A DNA stretch of 64,000 nt, taken from assembly GCF_001507645.1 (NCBI RefSeq), contig NZ_CP013909.1, positions 1,116,001 through 1,180,000 of the forward strand. The letters are read 5' to 3'. Numbering within the stretch: position 1 is the first letter of the stretch; each line of letters opens with the position of its first letter. This DNA is from Hymenobacter sedentarius (GTDB lineage: Bacteria; Bacteroidota; Bacteroidia; Cytophagales; Hymenobacteraceae). Below, piece by piece: positions 52,566 to 61,758 of this stretch. A program made the translations under genes and the position numbers. The notes below the pieces were generated by a model. That model had not been told where the DNA came from, did no database searches, and saw only the letters and a list, made by a program, of their open reading frames with translations.

Positions 52566-54416
52566 CTACCACCCGGCCTTGGGCGTCAGGGCTTCGGCCC
52601 GGATATCGTCGAGGTAGCAGGGCGAGCCGTTTTCGTTGAGCACAAATACTTTGAGCACATCGTCGGGCCGGGCATCGGCGGGTAGCGGCACGTCCAGCCA
52701 CACGGGCGTCCACCGGTGGCTAATGCTGAGGGCATTCTGCAAGCGGGCATTTTCCCACTGCACGGTCTTGCCCTGGCGCTCCAGGCTCACCACCAGCTTC
52801 TGGCCCCAGGCGCCGTACTCGGAATTCACCATCACGCTGCCGCGCACCCACTGCCCGCCGTGGAGCTGGGCGTCGCGCAGCCGCACGTTGAGGGTGGGGC
52901 TGTAGGGGCGGGCCGGGTCGGTGCGGTATGATTGCCGGCTGTTGTAGCCCGCGTCGGCGGTGATGCCCGTTTCGGCAGCTACGGGTAGGTCATCTAGGGT
53001 GAGTCGCGCCAGTTCGCGGCGGGTGTAGGCCTCAATGCCACCCGGCAGGCGGTGCCTGGTGTCGAACAGGTTGAGCTGGTCCTGGGTGGGGCGCGGAGTG
53101 TCGAAAATGGCGGCGTAGTAGCGCCGGTTCATGTTCTCGCCGTCCATGATGCCGTTCATGTACTGCCAGTGCTGCACCAGATTCAGGTTCACGAGCAGCA
53201 CGCAGGCGATGAGGGCCGCGCCGCGCAGGGCTGCCCGGCCGGGTTGGGGCTCGCCCAGCCAGGCCAGCAGGTAGGCCAGCGGCAAAGCCAGTGCGGCGTA
53301 GGACTGCACCAGCGCCCGCTGCCCAAAGCTGCCGCCGTACCACCAGATGTCCCAGGCCGATACCACCCACAGGTTCACCAGAAAATACACCAGCACCGGC
53401 ACACCCACCGCCCGGTTGCGCCGCCAGAGCACGGCCAGGCCCAGCAGCGGCAGGGCCATAAGCGGCGTGTATATCAGCCAGCCCTTGCGAAAGCTGAACA
53501 GCACCTGCCAGGTATGCGGTTTCAGAAAGCTGAAGCCCTGTTCCTCGTAGCTGTACACGAAAAAGTGCCCACTGGCCCATTTCCAGTACAGCAGCTGGGG
53601 CAGCACGCCCAGCAGCCCAAAGCCGAGCAGCAGGGCCACGTCGCCCCAGCGCCCGCGCAGCAAGGCCAGCTTCTGGCGCGCCGCCGATACCGACGTCACG
53701 CCCCAGAGCACCGGCAGCAGCCCGGCCACCAGGTCCGACGGCCGCACAATCACCAGCAGCCCCAGCGTGAGGCCAATGGCCGCCGCCAGCCAGCGCTGCG
53801 GCCGCTCGTGCCAGCGCACCGTAAGCCAGAGCAGCACTGCATACAGCGTAAAGCCATAATTATGGGCCATGGCCCCGTCGATGGCCGAGTACTGCAGGTA
53901 GTTGGTACCCAGTACAATAAGCCCCAGCGTGATGGCCGCCACCGCATCGGAAACGTAGCGAAGCAGCACTCGCCGGAGCAGGCCCAGCGCCAGCAGCGAA
54001 TACAGCAGGCTGCCAAAGGCAATGGCTATCTGGTACGGGGCCGAAAAGCCGTCCTGGGCATAGTGCCAGCGTCCGGCGGCCCAGTGGCCCAGCCAGAAGA
54101 AGGGCGTATTGAGCAGGGCCACGCCAATGGGGTACTTCATCACCATGGCGCCGTTCGGGCCATCGGGCGCCGGAAAGGCTTGGTAGAAAGACCCCGTGGG
54201 CTGGTACTCCCGCATGATGTCGGGGATAAAGGCCAGCCGCGACAAGTCGTGGTAGATGAACTGCGCCGGCAGGTACAGGTAGTGGCCCATGGCATCCCAG
54301 GTGAGGACGGCCGTGACGTTGTGTGTCTCAAAATAGGGCGCCCACAGCCGGACCTGCACCAGCAGCAGAAACAACACCAGGACCACAGCCAGCGAAAGCG
54401 GCGCACGAAGCTTCAT
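52566..54416 (-). CDS. GT-C-like membrane protein fused to a C-terminal beta-sandwich domain
   Basis: 616 residues. About 11 membrane spans at ~1-430, with the early loop VLTWDAMGHYLYLPAQFIYHDL, then [35 protein letters not shown] and WDIWWYGGSFGQRALVQSY. These match the protein at 47551. Residues ~470-616 form an extra domain ending HRWTPVWLDVPLPADARPDD, LKVFVLNENGSPCYLDDIRAE, the same domain as the lipoproteins at 54501 and 57900. The span part would transfer sugar in the periplasm, and the appended domain probably binds glycan. Confidence 0.75.
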   Translation of the reverse strand: MKLRAPLSLAVVLVLFLLLVQVRLWAPYFETHNVTAVLTWDAMGHYLYLPAQFIYHDLSRLAFIPDIMREYQPTGSFYQAFPAPDGPNGAMVMKYPIGVALLNTPFFWLGHWAAGRWHYAQDGFSAPYQIAIAFGSLLYSLLALGLLRRVLLRYVSDAVAAITLGLIVLGTNYLQYSAIDGAMAHNYGFTLYAVLLWLTVRWHERPQRWLAAAIGLTLGLLVIVRPSDLVAGLLPVLWGVTSVSAARQKLALLRGRWGDVALLLGFGLLGVLPQLLYWKWASGHFFVYSYEEQGFSFLKPHTWQVLFSFRKGWLIYTPLMALPLLGLAVLWRRNRAVGVPVLVYFLVNLWVVSAWDIWWYGGSFGQRALVQSYAALALPLAYLLAWLGEPQPGRAALRGAALIACVLLVNLNLVQHWQYMNGIMDGENMNRRYYAAIFDTPRPTQDQLNLFDTRHRLPGGIEAYTRRELARLTLDDLPVAAETGITADAGYNSRQSYRTDPARPYSPTLNVRLRDAQLHGGQWVRGSVMVNSEYGAWGQKLVVSLERQGKTVQWENARLQNALSISHRWTPVWLDVPLPADARPDDVLKVFVLNENGSPCYLDDIRAEALTPKAGW

Positions 54417-54427
54417 GGAATTACGCA

Positions 54428-54465
54428 AAAACAGGCCCGCGGCTGTAGGCAGCCGCGGGCCAAAA
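54428..54465 (-). terminator. GC-rich hairpin between the lipoprotein and GT-C genes
   Basis: Perfect 11-bp arms GGCCCGCGGCT and AGCCGCGGGCC (54434-54461) with a 6-nt loop. The - strand has a short T run after it. It is either a terminator of the lipoprotein transcript or an internal stem between operon genes. Confidence 0.65.
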
Positions 54466-54500
54466 CCAGGGTGATGCAACGGCTGGCGCCCGCCGCGGCG

Positions 54501-55046
54501 CTATTCGAGGATGCTGATGCGAATGTCGTCGACGTAGATGGCCTGGGTGGCCATGCCGCGCCACAAAAACACTTTGAGGTGGTTGGCCGACGTGATGTTG
54601 TCGGGCAGTACCATGTCCTTGCTTACCTGCACCCAGGTGTTGTATTTCTTCACCACATCGGCCAGGCCAATGCCCTCCCCGCTAACGGCCTTGTTGCCCT
54701 GGGCCGGGTCGGTGATTTGGATGCCCAGCGAGCCGTTGCCCTTGGGGCTTTGCAGATAGACCCAAGCGCTGAGGCGAATTTTCTTGAACTTCTGGGGGCT
54801 AAGCTGGCCCAGCGCGTTCTCGTAAGTCAGGCTGAACTCGCGGGAGGGGTCGATGAAGATGGAATAGGTGCCGGAGTGGGCTTGCTCGCGGGAAAGCGCG
54901 GCGGGGTCGACGCCCCAGCCCGCCGTACTTTCGAAATCGTTCTCCGTGACCAGGGTGCCCTCGGAAGTATTCTTTTTGGTGTCGTCGCCGCAGGCCGCAA
55001 CGGCGGTCGCAGTGGCGAACAAGGCCAGTAGAGTAGTGAATTTCAT
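54501..55046 (-). CDS. Lipoprotein with carbohydrate-binding-like beta-sandwich domain, copy 1
   Basis: 181 residues. Signal peptide MKFTTLLALFATATAVAAC with lipobox AVAAC. The rest is a single domain: VTENDFESTAGWG, AHSGTYSIFID, FKKIRLSAWVYLQSP, WVQVSKDMVLPDN, HLKVFLWRGMATQAIYVDDIRISILE. The pattern of W/F near the start, an internal Gly-Tyr turn and a closing YVDDIRI is that of carbohydrate-binding jelly rolls. The same order occurs in the lipoprotein at 57900 and at the end of the protein at 52566. No substrate can be named. Confidence 0.75.
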   Translation of the reverse strand: MKFTTLLALFATATAVAACGDDTKKNTSEGTLVTENDFESTAGWGVDPAALSREQAHSGTYSIFIDPSREFSLTYENALGQLSPQKFKKIRLSAWVYLQSPKGNGSLGIQITDPAQGNKAVSGEGIGLADVVKKYNTWVQVSKDMVLPDNITSANHLKVFLWRGMATQAIYVDDIRISILE

Positions 55047-55116
55047 AAAAAGACAAGTGCTAAACAAGCCAAAGGTATACATGCGCTTGCAATGCCCGTC
55101 GTCGGCTGGAAATCAT

Positions 55117-56526
55117 TTATTCGGGGGTGAAAACGGGCTCGGGAGCCGGGGCGTGCCGGGCCGCCCACCACGTCAGGAGCATTTCGGTGGCCAGCACCAG
55201 CACCACAAACGGCAGGAGCCAGGCGGTGCGGGCCTGCAGGCGGTCGAGCACGTTGGCCAGGGCGCCGGTGACCAGGGCATTGGCCCCGATGCCCAGGCCC
55301 AGCACTGTGAGGAGCAGGGCCGTGGGCGCGCCGGCCCAGCGGCGCACGGCGGGGCTGCTCAGGCCCAGCAGCCCTGCCAGTAGGGCCAGCACGTACGCCA
55401 GGTACACCCGCTCGTTGAGGCTGCTAAACGACAGCAGGTTATGATTTTGCATCGAGGACAGATACTCCTTGAGCTCGTAGGTGCGGAATTCGCCCACCTT
55501 CCAGTACGGATTGGTGTTTTCCCGAAAAGGCGTGAGTCCATCGCCCAGCCCCACGTGGGTGAGCTGGCGGAGCGTGGCCTGGGCCGTTTCTGATGCCAGG
55601 TAGGGATAGTAGCGCGGCGAGCGGGCTATTTTGCCGATGATGTGCTGGTACTCGGCGCGCGTGGCGTTCCAGCCGCCGGCCAGGTTCAGCGGGCTGTTGC
55701 CATCCCACATAAACGTAACGGCGTCGTTGGGCAGCTTGTCGCGGTAGGCGCACAGGGCGTAGTGGCCGGTGGCGCACTCGCGGTCGAGGAACCGCTCCAG
55801 AATACCGGACTCGTTGAGCCGAGCCATGAGAAACGCCGGCGAAGCGCGCGAAAGCGTGAAGCCCCCGCCGAAGGCCAGGTGCAACGTAGGCAGCACCAGC
55901 CACCCCGCCAGCACCACGGCCGTGGCCAGCTGCCAGTCGCGCCGGCGCAGCAAGCCCCGTGAAAACCACCCACCCCGCCATGCCCCCAAACCCAAGCCGA
56001 AAACGACCAGGCTAAAGGTGAGCAGGTTAGATGTGTGCATCAGGCCGGCCAGCAGCGCCAAGGCCAGCCAGGCGGCGCGCTCCAGGCCCGAGCGCGAGCG
56101 GCCGAGCAAGACCAGCGCCAGCGTCATCAGCCCAATCGGCGTGAAAATGTCGGGCATAAGCTGGCTGCTAAACCACGACACGCCCGTGGCCCAAACCCCC
56201 AGCGTGAGCAGGGCCAGCTGCGCCGCCGGGTGTGCGACCCGGGGCGCAAACTCGCGGATGTAGCGTAGTAGCAAACCGCCGAGTATCAGGCACTGAAAAA
56301 AGACCACGAACCACAGCGAAAAGCCCAGCGCGGCAGCCCGCGCAAACAGGCCGTAGGTAATGGGCCGGTCGTCGGGCACGGTGAAATTTAGGGCGCTGTT
56401 GAGGTAGGTGCCGGTGTCGGACGTGACCAGGGGAAAGCCGTTGTAGAGGCCCGCGTACAACAGTACCAGGCTGGCCAAGAGCAACCAAGGCAGACGGGAC
56501 CAGCGGAAAGAAAAGGGCGAGGCCAT
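55117..56526 (-). CDS. Multi-pass membrane protein of unknown function, probable GT-C type
   Basis: 469 residues, about 10 hydrophobic spans. The first loop reads FPLVTSDTGTYLNSALNFTVPDDRPITYG (acidic residues after the first span). A long soluble segment between the middle spans (~250-360: LNESGILERFLDRECATGHYALCAYRDKLPND) has two Cys and looks periplasmic. NPYWKVGEFRTYELKEYL follows, then five closing spans. The family is not one I can name. It lies 28 bp after the 56555 gene stop and 70 bp before the lipoprotein gene on the same strand. Confidence 0.65.
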   Translation of the reverse strand: MASPFSFRWSRLPWLLLASLVLLYAGLYNGFPLVTSDTGTYLNSALNFTVPDDRPITYGLFARAAALGFSLWFVVFFQCLILGGLLLRYIREFAPRVAHPAAQLALLTLGVWATGVSWFSSQLMPDIFTPIGLMTLALVLLGRSRSGLERAAWLALALLAGLMHTSNLLTFSLVVFGLGLGAWRGGWFSRGLLRRRDWQLATAVVLAGWLVLPTLHLAFGGGFTLSRASPAFLMARLNESGILERFLDRECATGHYALCAYRDKLPNDAVTFMWDGNSPLNLAGGWNATRAEYQHIIGKIARSPRYYPYLASETAQATLRQLTHVGLGDGLTPFRENTNPYWKVGEFRTYELKEYLSSMQNHNLLSFSSLNERVYLAYVLALLAGLLGLSSPAVRRWAGAPTALLLTVLGLGIGANALVTGALANVLDRLQARTAWLLPFVVLVLATEMLLTWWAARHAPAPEPVFTPE

Positions 56527-56554
56527 GTGGTACAGAAAGAAGAAAACGCCAACG

Positions 56555-57889
56555 CTAGGCCGGCGCCTGGGCTACCGGCGCCGGCCGCCACCAGCTCCCG
56601 CCCACCGCCAGCACCAGAAAAGCCGAGGTGAACAGCGTGAGCGAAAACAGGTAGGCGTAAGGAATCTGCAGGAACAGGTAAAAAACCGTGAGGTAGAGCT
56701 GCAGCACTACCAGCGCCAGCAGGCGGTAGTCGAGGCGGTGGCGCAGGCGCCAGTACAGCGCCGCCCCGGCCAGCACGGTGGTGCCGCCGGCCAGCAAGTG
56801 GGTGCGCTGCAGCCAGGTAATCTTGTGGAGCAGGTCGCCAGGGGCATAGCTGTAAAACCAGGAAGCCATGCCCAGGCCGTTGAAAATATGGTCGGGGTTG
56901 CCTCCGGGGCCGTCGGAGCGGCTCCACTCGCCCACCGTGGCAATGCGGTATTCATTCAGGGCGTGGGTAAAAATGGTCCAGTCCTTCGACAGAAACGGCA
57001 CCACGTACAGCCCCACGATGCCCAGCAAGGTTAGGCCCGCCACCACCAGCGAGTGCCGCCGGCCCACCTCCCGCCACAGCACCCAGAGATAAAACGGCAC
57101 CCACAGCACCACCGAGTAGCGCGACAGCAAGCACAGCACCAGCGCTGCCGCCTGCGCCAGCGCCGAGCGTGACAATACGCTGGCTGCCAGCACGCAGTAA
57201 TACGCAATGATGGTGGGCTCCAGCACCTGTGCGTAGATGAAGGGGTCGTGTTTAAGGATGTGCACCAGCACAAAAGCCGGCAGCAACGCCTTCAGCGCAA
57301 ACTCCAGCCATCCGATGCGCTGCTGCGCCAGTGCCACCTGCCACGCCCCAAAGCCCAGCAGCAGCAGCAGGCCCAGGCTCCACCACCGGTAGTCGAGCCC
57401 CAGCTCGTCGGGCAGCACGTAGGGCAGCCACTGCAAAGGCAAATGGTTGGGAAATAACGGATAAGGCAGGTTGGTGATGTAGCGGTACACAACTTCCCCG
57501 CTCCGGAAGCGGCCCACGTAGTTCTGCACGATGGGAATGACGTCGGAATAGCGGACGTCAACGGGGCTGTTTACAATGTTGGGCGCCTGGTAGTAGAGTA
57601 CCCAGGCGCCGCCCAGCAGCAAGGCCAGCCCTCCCCAGGCGAGGCGGGTGGCGGCTTGGGCTGGCGTAGGACCTGTAGTGGGAGCCGGCCGGTGCAAAAA
57701 GTGCAAAACCGCGAACACACTGAGTAGAAGCGCAGCCCCTGCCAGCAGCAGCGGCTGCACATAAGGGCTAAAATGCCCACGCAGGTCCGTAAACAGGCGC
57801 ACCTGGGCCCAGAAGGCGGCATACGCCCCCAGTTGCCAGACAATGGGGCGAATGGACCGCCAGCGTGTTATCAAGGAAGGATTAAACAC
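56555..57889 (-). CDS. Multi-pass membrane protein, probable GT-C family (GT87-like)
   Basis: 444 residues with ~11-12 spans. The first large loop carries SPVDVRYSDVIPIVQNYVGRF, with acidic residues, and YPLFPNHLPLQWLPYVLPDE. YAQVLEPTIIAYYCVLAASVL and LCLLSRYSVVLWVPFYLWVL follow, as in polyprenyl-phosphate-mannose-dependent transferases of the GT87/DUF2029 type. Function is inferred from fold and neighbourhood. Its start is 10 bp from the stop of the 57900 lipoprotein gene, so they are cotranscribed. Confidence 0.65.
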   Translation of the reverse strand: MFNPSLITRWRSIRPIVWQLGAYAAFWAQVRLFTDLRGHFSPYVQPLLLAGAALLLSVFAVLHFLHRPAPTTGPTPAQAATRLAWGGLALLLGGAWVLYYQAPNIVNSPVDVRYSDVIPIVQNYVGRFRSGEVVYRYITNLPYPLFPNHLPLQWLPYVLPDELGLDYRWWSLGLLLLLGFGAWQVALAQQRIGWLEFALKALLPAFVLVHILKHDPFIYAQVLEPTIIAYYCVLAASVLSRSALAQAAALVLCLLSRYSVVLWVPFYLWVLWREVGRRHSLVVAGLTLLGIVGLYVVPFLSKDWTIFTHALNEYRIATVGEWSRSDGPGGNPDHIFNGLGMASWFYSYAPGDLLHKITWLQRTHLLAGGTTVLAGAALYWRLRHRLDYRLLALVVLQLYLTVFYLFLQIPYAYLFSLTLFTSAFLVLAVGGSWWRPAPVAQAPA

Positions 57890-57899
57890 AGCGCGAAAG

Positions 57900-58487
57900 C
57901 TACCATTCCCGGGCTTTCACCCGAATGTCGTCGAGGTACACCGGGCCCGGGTTCGTGCCCCGTTTCAGGTACAGGCGCAGGTGCGTGCTGCCGGGCAGCC
58001 CCCCGGGCAGGTGGAAGATGTGCTGCACCCGCGTCCACCGCTTAAAGTCGCTGACTTGCGACAGCAGCGGCAGCTGCTCCGAGTAGAGCGGCGCGGTGCC
58101 GCCTTCCGCTACGGCCTCTACCTGCAAGGTGGCGTCCGCTTTATCATTGGGCAGGTACACCCAGGCTTCGACTTCCATGGCCTGTAGCGTGTGCACGCTG
58201 GCTTCGTACAGCGGCAGGTCGAACATGAGGCCCGTAGTGTGGGTCGAGTCCACGAGCACGGCGTAGCGGCCGGAGTGGGCATGGTCGCGGGTGAGGGTCG
58301 AGTGGTCGGCGCCGCCCCAGCCGGCCACGGCTTCAAAATCGTTGCGGGTCACGTCGTCGCCTATCCAAGTGCCATCGGCGGGGTCGTGGGAGCTACATGC
58401 CGTTCCTCCCGCCGCCAGCACCACCCAGCCCAACCCGGCGAGGACGGGAGCCAGCCCCTTTTTCTTAGACAGTAACAGGTAGCGCAT
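57900..58487 (-). CDS. Lipoprotein with carbohydrate-binding-like beta-sandwich domain, copy 2
   Basis: 195 residues from the ATG at 58487. Signal peptide with lipobox GGTAC. The domain order matches the protein at 54501: VTRNDFEAVAGWGG, HAHSGRYAVLVD, LQAMEVEAWVYLPNDK, FKRWTRVQHIFHLPGG, HLRLYLKRGTNPGPVYLDDIRVKAREW. Overall identity to copy 1 is modest, but the motifs line up. It ends 10 bp before the GT-C-like gene at 56555. Confidence 0.75.
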   Translation of the reverse strand: MRYLLLSKKKGLAPVLAGLGWVVLAAGGTACSSHDPADGTWIGDDVTRNDFEAVAGWGGADHSTLTRDHAHSGRYAVLVDSTHTTGLMFDLPLYEASVHTLQAMEVEAWVYLPNDKADATLQVEAVAEGGTAPLYSEQLPLLSQVSDFKRWTRVQHIFHLPGGLPGSTHLRLYLKRGTNPGPVYLDDIRVKAREW

Positions 58488-58640
58488 TATTGGCAAGGGC
58501 AAGCGAAGATTGATAAGCCAGGGGAAGAGCCAGCTCAACTTCTGTAAAAAAGCAACAGGCGGACGGCAGGGCAAAGGTTAGGGCCATTGTTGAGGTCAAA
58601 GTACGGTACGAATGGGTCCGGTTGGGCTGGCCCCGCGGCC

Positions 58641-60029
58641 TTATGGCCCGGCCGGGGCCGCCAGCCAGGCCGAATCCGGGGTCAGGGTAGGGAAGTCGAC
58701 GATATACAGCGGGTGCCAGACGGCCGGGCCCGGGGTTTTCAGCAGCCGGAGCTGCAGCCGGTACGCGCCCGGGGGCAGCCACTCCGGCCAGTGCGGGCGC
58801 CACGGCTGGCCCGCCGGCGCGGTGCCCGCCAGCAGCACCCGCCCGCACTCGTCGGTGAGGGCCCAGGCCAAGTCGGCCGTTCCGCCAAAGTTGAGCTGGG
58901 TGGCGGGGGCCTCGCGCAGCCGCGGCACCAGCCACGGGGTGCGCCAGCCCGTGGTCGTGGGCAGGGCCTGCCAGCCGCTGCAGGGCGGGTTGTGGTTGTC
59001 GGTGAGGTTGAGCCGAAGGCGGCCGAGCGAGTCGGGTGCCAGCGTCCAGGTTTGCACGCCGGGCGGCGGCACGTAGCCCCGGGGCTCCCACCGGGGCATG
59101 GCCCCGTAGCCCACCGGCGGCTGGCGGTAGTCGCCCACCGCAAAGCTGAACGCCGGCGGGTGGCGCGGCTGCCACACCCGGATGTAGTCGACGGCCATCG
59201 TGTCGTGCGCGGGCGACGCCCAGTTCCACATGGCCAGGTTCACAATCAGGTTGAGCGGGCAGCCCAACGTACGGAAGCGGGTTTCGCGCCGAATGGGCAC
59301 GCCGTCGAAGTAAAACGTGAGCTGGCCCGGCTCCCAGCGCAGGGTATAGGTATGGAAAAGGCTGGAAAAATGCCCCGGCACGGTGGAGTAAAAAAGGCAT
59401 TGGCAGGCCTGTGCCTGCGCCAGGGCCGGCCGCCAGTAGCCGTTGGCATGGGCCACGGCGTTGTTGCCGAAGCCACCGTCGGCGGCTTCCATAATATCGA
59501 ATTCGTCGTGCCCGGCCAGCCAGAACGCCGGAAACGCCCCGTAGCCCTTGGGCAGCCGGCAACGGATTTCAAACATGCCGTAGCCGAAGCCGCCCGGCGT
59601 GGGCGGGCACGGCGCCAGCCGCAGCGAGTCGAGCCCCGGCAGCAGGCTGTGCAGCATGCCCGCCGTGTAGCGCAGCTGCCGCACCTCTTGGCCCAGCTGG
59701 TAGCGCCGGGGCTGCGCCAGCCGGGTGGCCGTGAGGTACAGCAGCCCGCCGCGGGTGTGCACCTCCGTGCCCGTGTAGTACTCGGTTTCAGCATTGCCCA
59801 CAATGTTGCGACCCCACGGGTAGGCAAAGCCCCAGCGCGGCGCCAGCAGGGTGCTGTCGCCGTCCTGGTTGAATTCCTCGGCCCACAGCATCTTGTAATC
59901 GGCGTAGTTGGGCGGTGGGCCCTGGGCACGGGCCGGGGCCGCCCCGCTGGCGAGCAAGGCCACCAGCAGCCAGAGCCTGGCCCAGCGTTGCCAGCGGCTC
60001 AGGTACGTAAAGGAAGCCGCCGTTACCAT
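58641..60029 (-). CDS. Exported GH16 family glycoside hydrolase
   Basis: 462 residues with a signal peptide ending near ARA-Q36. GH16 enzymes cut beta-1,3/1,4-glucans, agar or similar polysaccharides. The catalytic motif ExDxxE reads HDEFDIMEAADG, and the typical GYGMFEIRCRLPKGYGAFPAFWLAG precedes it. Further motifs: NIVGNAETEYYTG, FHTYTLRWEPGQLTFYFDGVPI and VDYIRVWQ. The C-terminal ~150 residues form a second, possibly beta-sandwich domain. The gene start overlaps the stop of the 60023 membrane protein by 7 bp, linking a hydrolase to transferases in one operon. Confidence 0.92.
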   Translation of the reverse strand: MVTAASFTYLSRWQRWARLWLLVALLASGAAPARAQGPPPNYADYKMLWAEEFNQDGDSTLLAPRWGFAYPWGRNIVGNAETEYYTGTEVHTRGGLLYLTATRLAQPRRYQLGQEVRQLRYTAGMLHSLLPGLDSLRLAPCPPTPGGFGYGMFEIRCRLPKGYGAFPAFWLAGHDEFDIMEAADGGFGNNAVAHANGYWRPALAQAQACQCLFYSTVPGHFSSLFHTYTLRWEPGQLTFYFDGVPIRRETRFRTLGCPLNLIVNLAMWNWASPAHDTMAVDYIRVWQPRHPPAFSFAVGDYRQPPVGYGAMPRWEPRGYVPPPGVQTWTLAPDSLGRLRLNLTDNHNPPCSGWQALPTTTGWRTPWLVPRLREAPATQLNFGGTADLAWALTDECGRVLLAGTAPAGQPWRPHWPEWLPPGAYRLQLRLLKTPGPAVWHPLYIVDFPTLTPDSAWLAAPAGP

Positions 60030-61618
60030 CGCAACCGGAACACCGAATGCACGCGCCGGCCATCGGCCCGGATTTGGTATACTTCGTTGGGGTAGGGGTA
60101 CGGCTCGGGGTGCCAGCGGTAGTTGGTGATGAAGTAGTCGGCGGCCTCGGGGCTGTATACTATCACCAGCCGCTCGCGCAGGGCGCTGGGCAGCATTTCG
60201 CGGGCCATGGCCGTGGGGTTGGGCGGCGGCGCATACACGGCAATGGACGGCCGCGGGTCGTGGGTGGCAATGTACTTCAGGTCCTGCTGATAGCCCAGGC
60301 CCCAGTAATCCATCTCGAACCGCTCGGCCACGTGGCGGCCGGCCAGCAGGTTAAAGTACACGTTCTGGAAGGGATGGTCGCGCACCATTTGCACGGCCAC
60401 TGCCAGCATCCCGAAGGCGGTGGCGGCGCGCACGGCCTGGGGCCAGTAGGCCCAGCGGGGCCGCCAGTGCGCGGCGGCTACCCACCCGCGCAGGGCCAGC
60501 AACAGAAAGGGTGGATAAACAAAATAGAGCTGCCGCCAGCCATCGTAAAGCACCGAGTGCAGCACAATGACGGCCAGCAGCGGGCCCAGGCACAGCGCCA
60601 GAAACAGGACGTCCTGCATCTGCTCCTCGCTGGCCCACAGGCGCCAGCGCTGGCGCACCATCGCGCGGATAACCAGCCCAATGCCCAGCAGGCCCATGCC
60701 CAGGTACAGCAGCGGCGTGGTGATGGCAATCCAGACCAGGGCGTAGTGCCAGGGCAGGTCCGTGGCCAGCGTCATGTTGCCCATATACAGCACCGAGCCG
60801 CCCCACCGGAAAGCACTCATGTTGTGGAACGCCGCCAAGAAGTTCTCGAGCGGGTTGGACCACAAATACGGCCAGAACAACACCACCAGGCCGCTCGTTA
60901 GCACGCCGTACGCAACGCCGGCCCCCAGCACGCGCGGCCATTTCAGTTCACCGAGCAGGCCGCGCCAGGCCAGCATGCCCACCGTGGCCAGGGGCAGCAG
61001 CACGCCCATGATGCGCACGTCGATGGTGATGGCGCAGGCCAGCGCGTGCCAAATGACGCGGCCCGCGGTGGGCCGCCGCAGCAGCCTCACGCCGGTGTTG
61101 GTGGCGATGACGAACAAGGCCATAAACACAGCGTCCTTGTCGTTGTAGAAAAAGTCGGCGAAGAGCCGGGGCGAGAGCAGCAGCCACAGCGCCGCCAGCA
61201 GCCCAACTCGCCAATCGCGAAAACGCCGTGCCGCGAGCTGGTACATGGCAATGAGCCCCCCGAAACACACCAGAAACGTGCACAAATGGCGCAACTGAAA
61301 CTTATGGCGGATGTCGTTGTAGCCCAACAGCCGCTCCAGAAACGACACCGGCGTTTCGAAGGCCACCCCGTAATCGCAGTCGTAATACTGCATCAGCGGC
61401 GTCTGGTAGCGGTCAAACTCATGGTCGGCCGCTACCCAGGCCGGCGCGATTTGTTGGGCCACGTGCTTGAGCGAGACCATGCCGGTGTCGCGCTGCTGAT
61501 TTTCGTCAATCGAAAACCCGTAGTCGCGATAAAGCAGCAAGCCCATCACCAGCACCGCCGCAAAAAAGGCGGGCACCACCCACCGTTGGAGAGGAGAAGA
61601 ACGGGGAAAGTCAAGCAT
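60023..61618 (-). CDS. GT-C-like membrane glycosyltransferase (GT39-type)
   Basis: 531 residues from the ATG at 61618. About 10-11 spans. The first loop reads YGFSIDENQQRDTG with the adjacent Asp-Glu pair typical of GT39/PMT-like transferases. FNDKDAVFMALFV-like (FYNDKDAVFMALFVIATNTG) and SPRLFADFFYND follow in the second loop. The soluble C-terminal end (~450-531) is periplasmic: FEMDYWGLGYQQDLKYIATH, VYSPEAADYFITNYRW. Such enzymes transfer sugar from a polyprenyl-phosphate donor to protein, lipid or glycan. It overlaps the GH16 gene by 7 bp. Confidence 0.75.
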   Translation of the reverse strand: MLDFPRSSPLQRWVVPAFFAAVLVMGLLLYRDYGFSIDENQQRDTGMVSLKHVAQQIAPAWVAADHEFDRYQTPLMQYYDCDYGVAFETPVSFLERLLGYNDIRHKFQLRHLCTFLVCFGGLIAMYQLAARRFRDWRVGLLAALWLLLSPRLFADFFYNDKDAVFMALFVIATNTGVRLLRRPTAGRVIWHALACAITIDVRIMGVLLPLATVGMLAWRGLLGELKWPRVLGAGVAYGVLTSGLVVLFWPYLWSNPLENFLAAFHNMSAFRWGGSVLYMGNMTLATDLPWHYALVWIAITTPLLYLGMGLLGIGLVIRAMVRQRWRLWASEEQMQDVLFLALCLGPLLAVIVLHSVLYDGWRQLYFVYPPFLLLALRGWVAAAHWRPRWAYWPQAVRAATAFGMLAVAVQMVRDHPFQNVYFNLLAGRHVAERFEMDYWGLGYQQDLKYIATHDPRPSIAVYAPPPNPTAMAREMLPSALRERLVIVYSPEAADYFITNYRWHPEPYPYPNEVYQIRADGRRVHSVFRLRW

Positions 61619-61758
61619 GAAGTTGATAGAAAGCAAGCCGGAAGTTGGCGATGGTGAGCTGCTTTTTAGAAGGTTCGGGCTAAAAAGGAATCAGCGCCGC
61701 GGGAAGGCAGGATGCGGTGCCGGTAACCAAGGCCCAAAGCAAGCAGCACGTGTTGGCT

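Noticed and set aside
53052..55031. 659-residue open frame on the + strand
   Set aside because: Antisense to the GT-C and lipoprotein genes; the composition is Gln/His/Arg-rich with no domain pattern.
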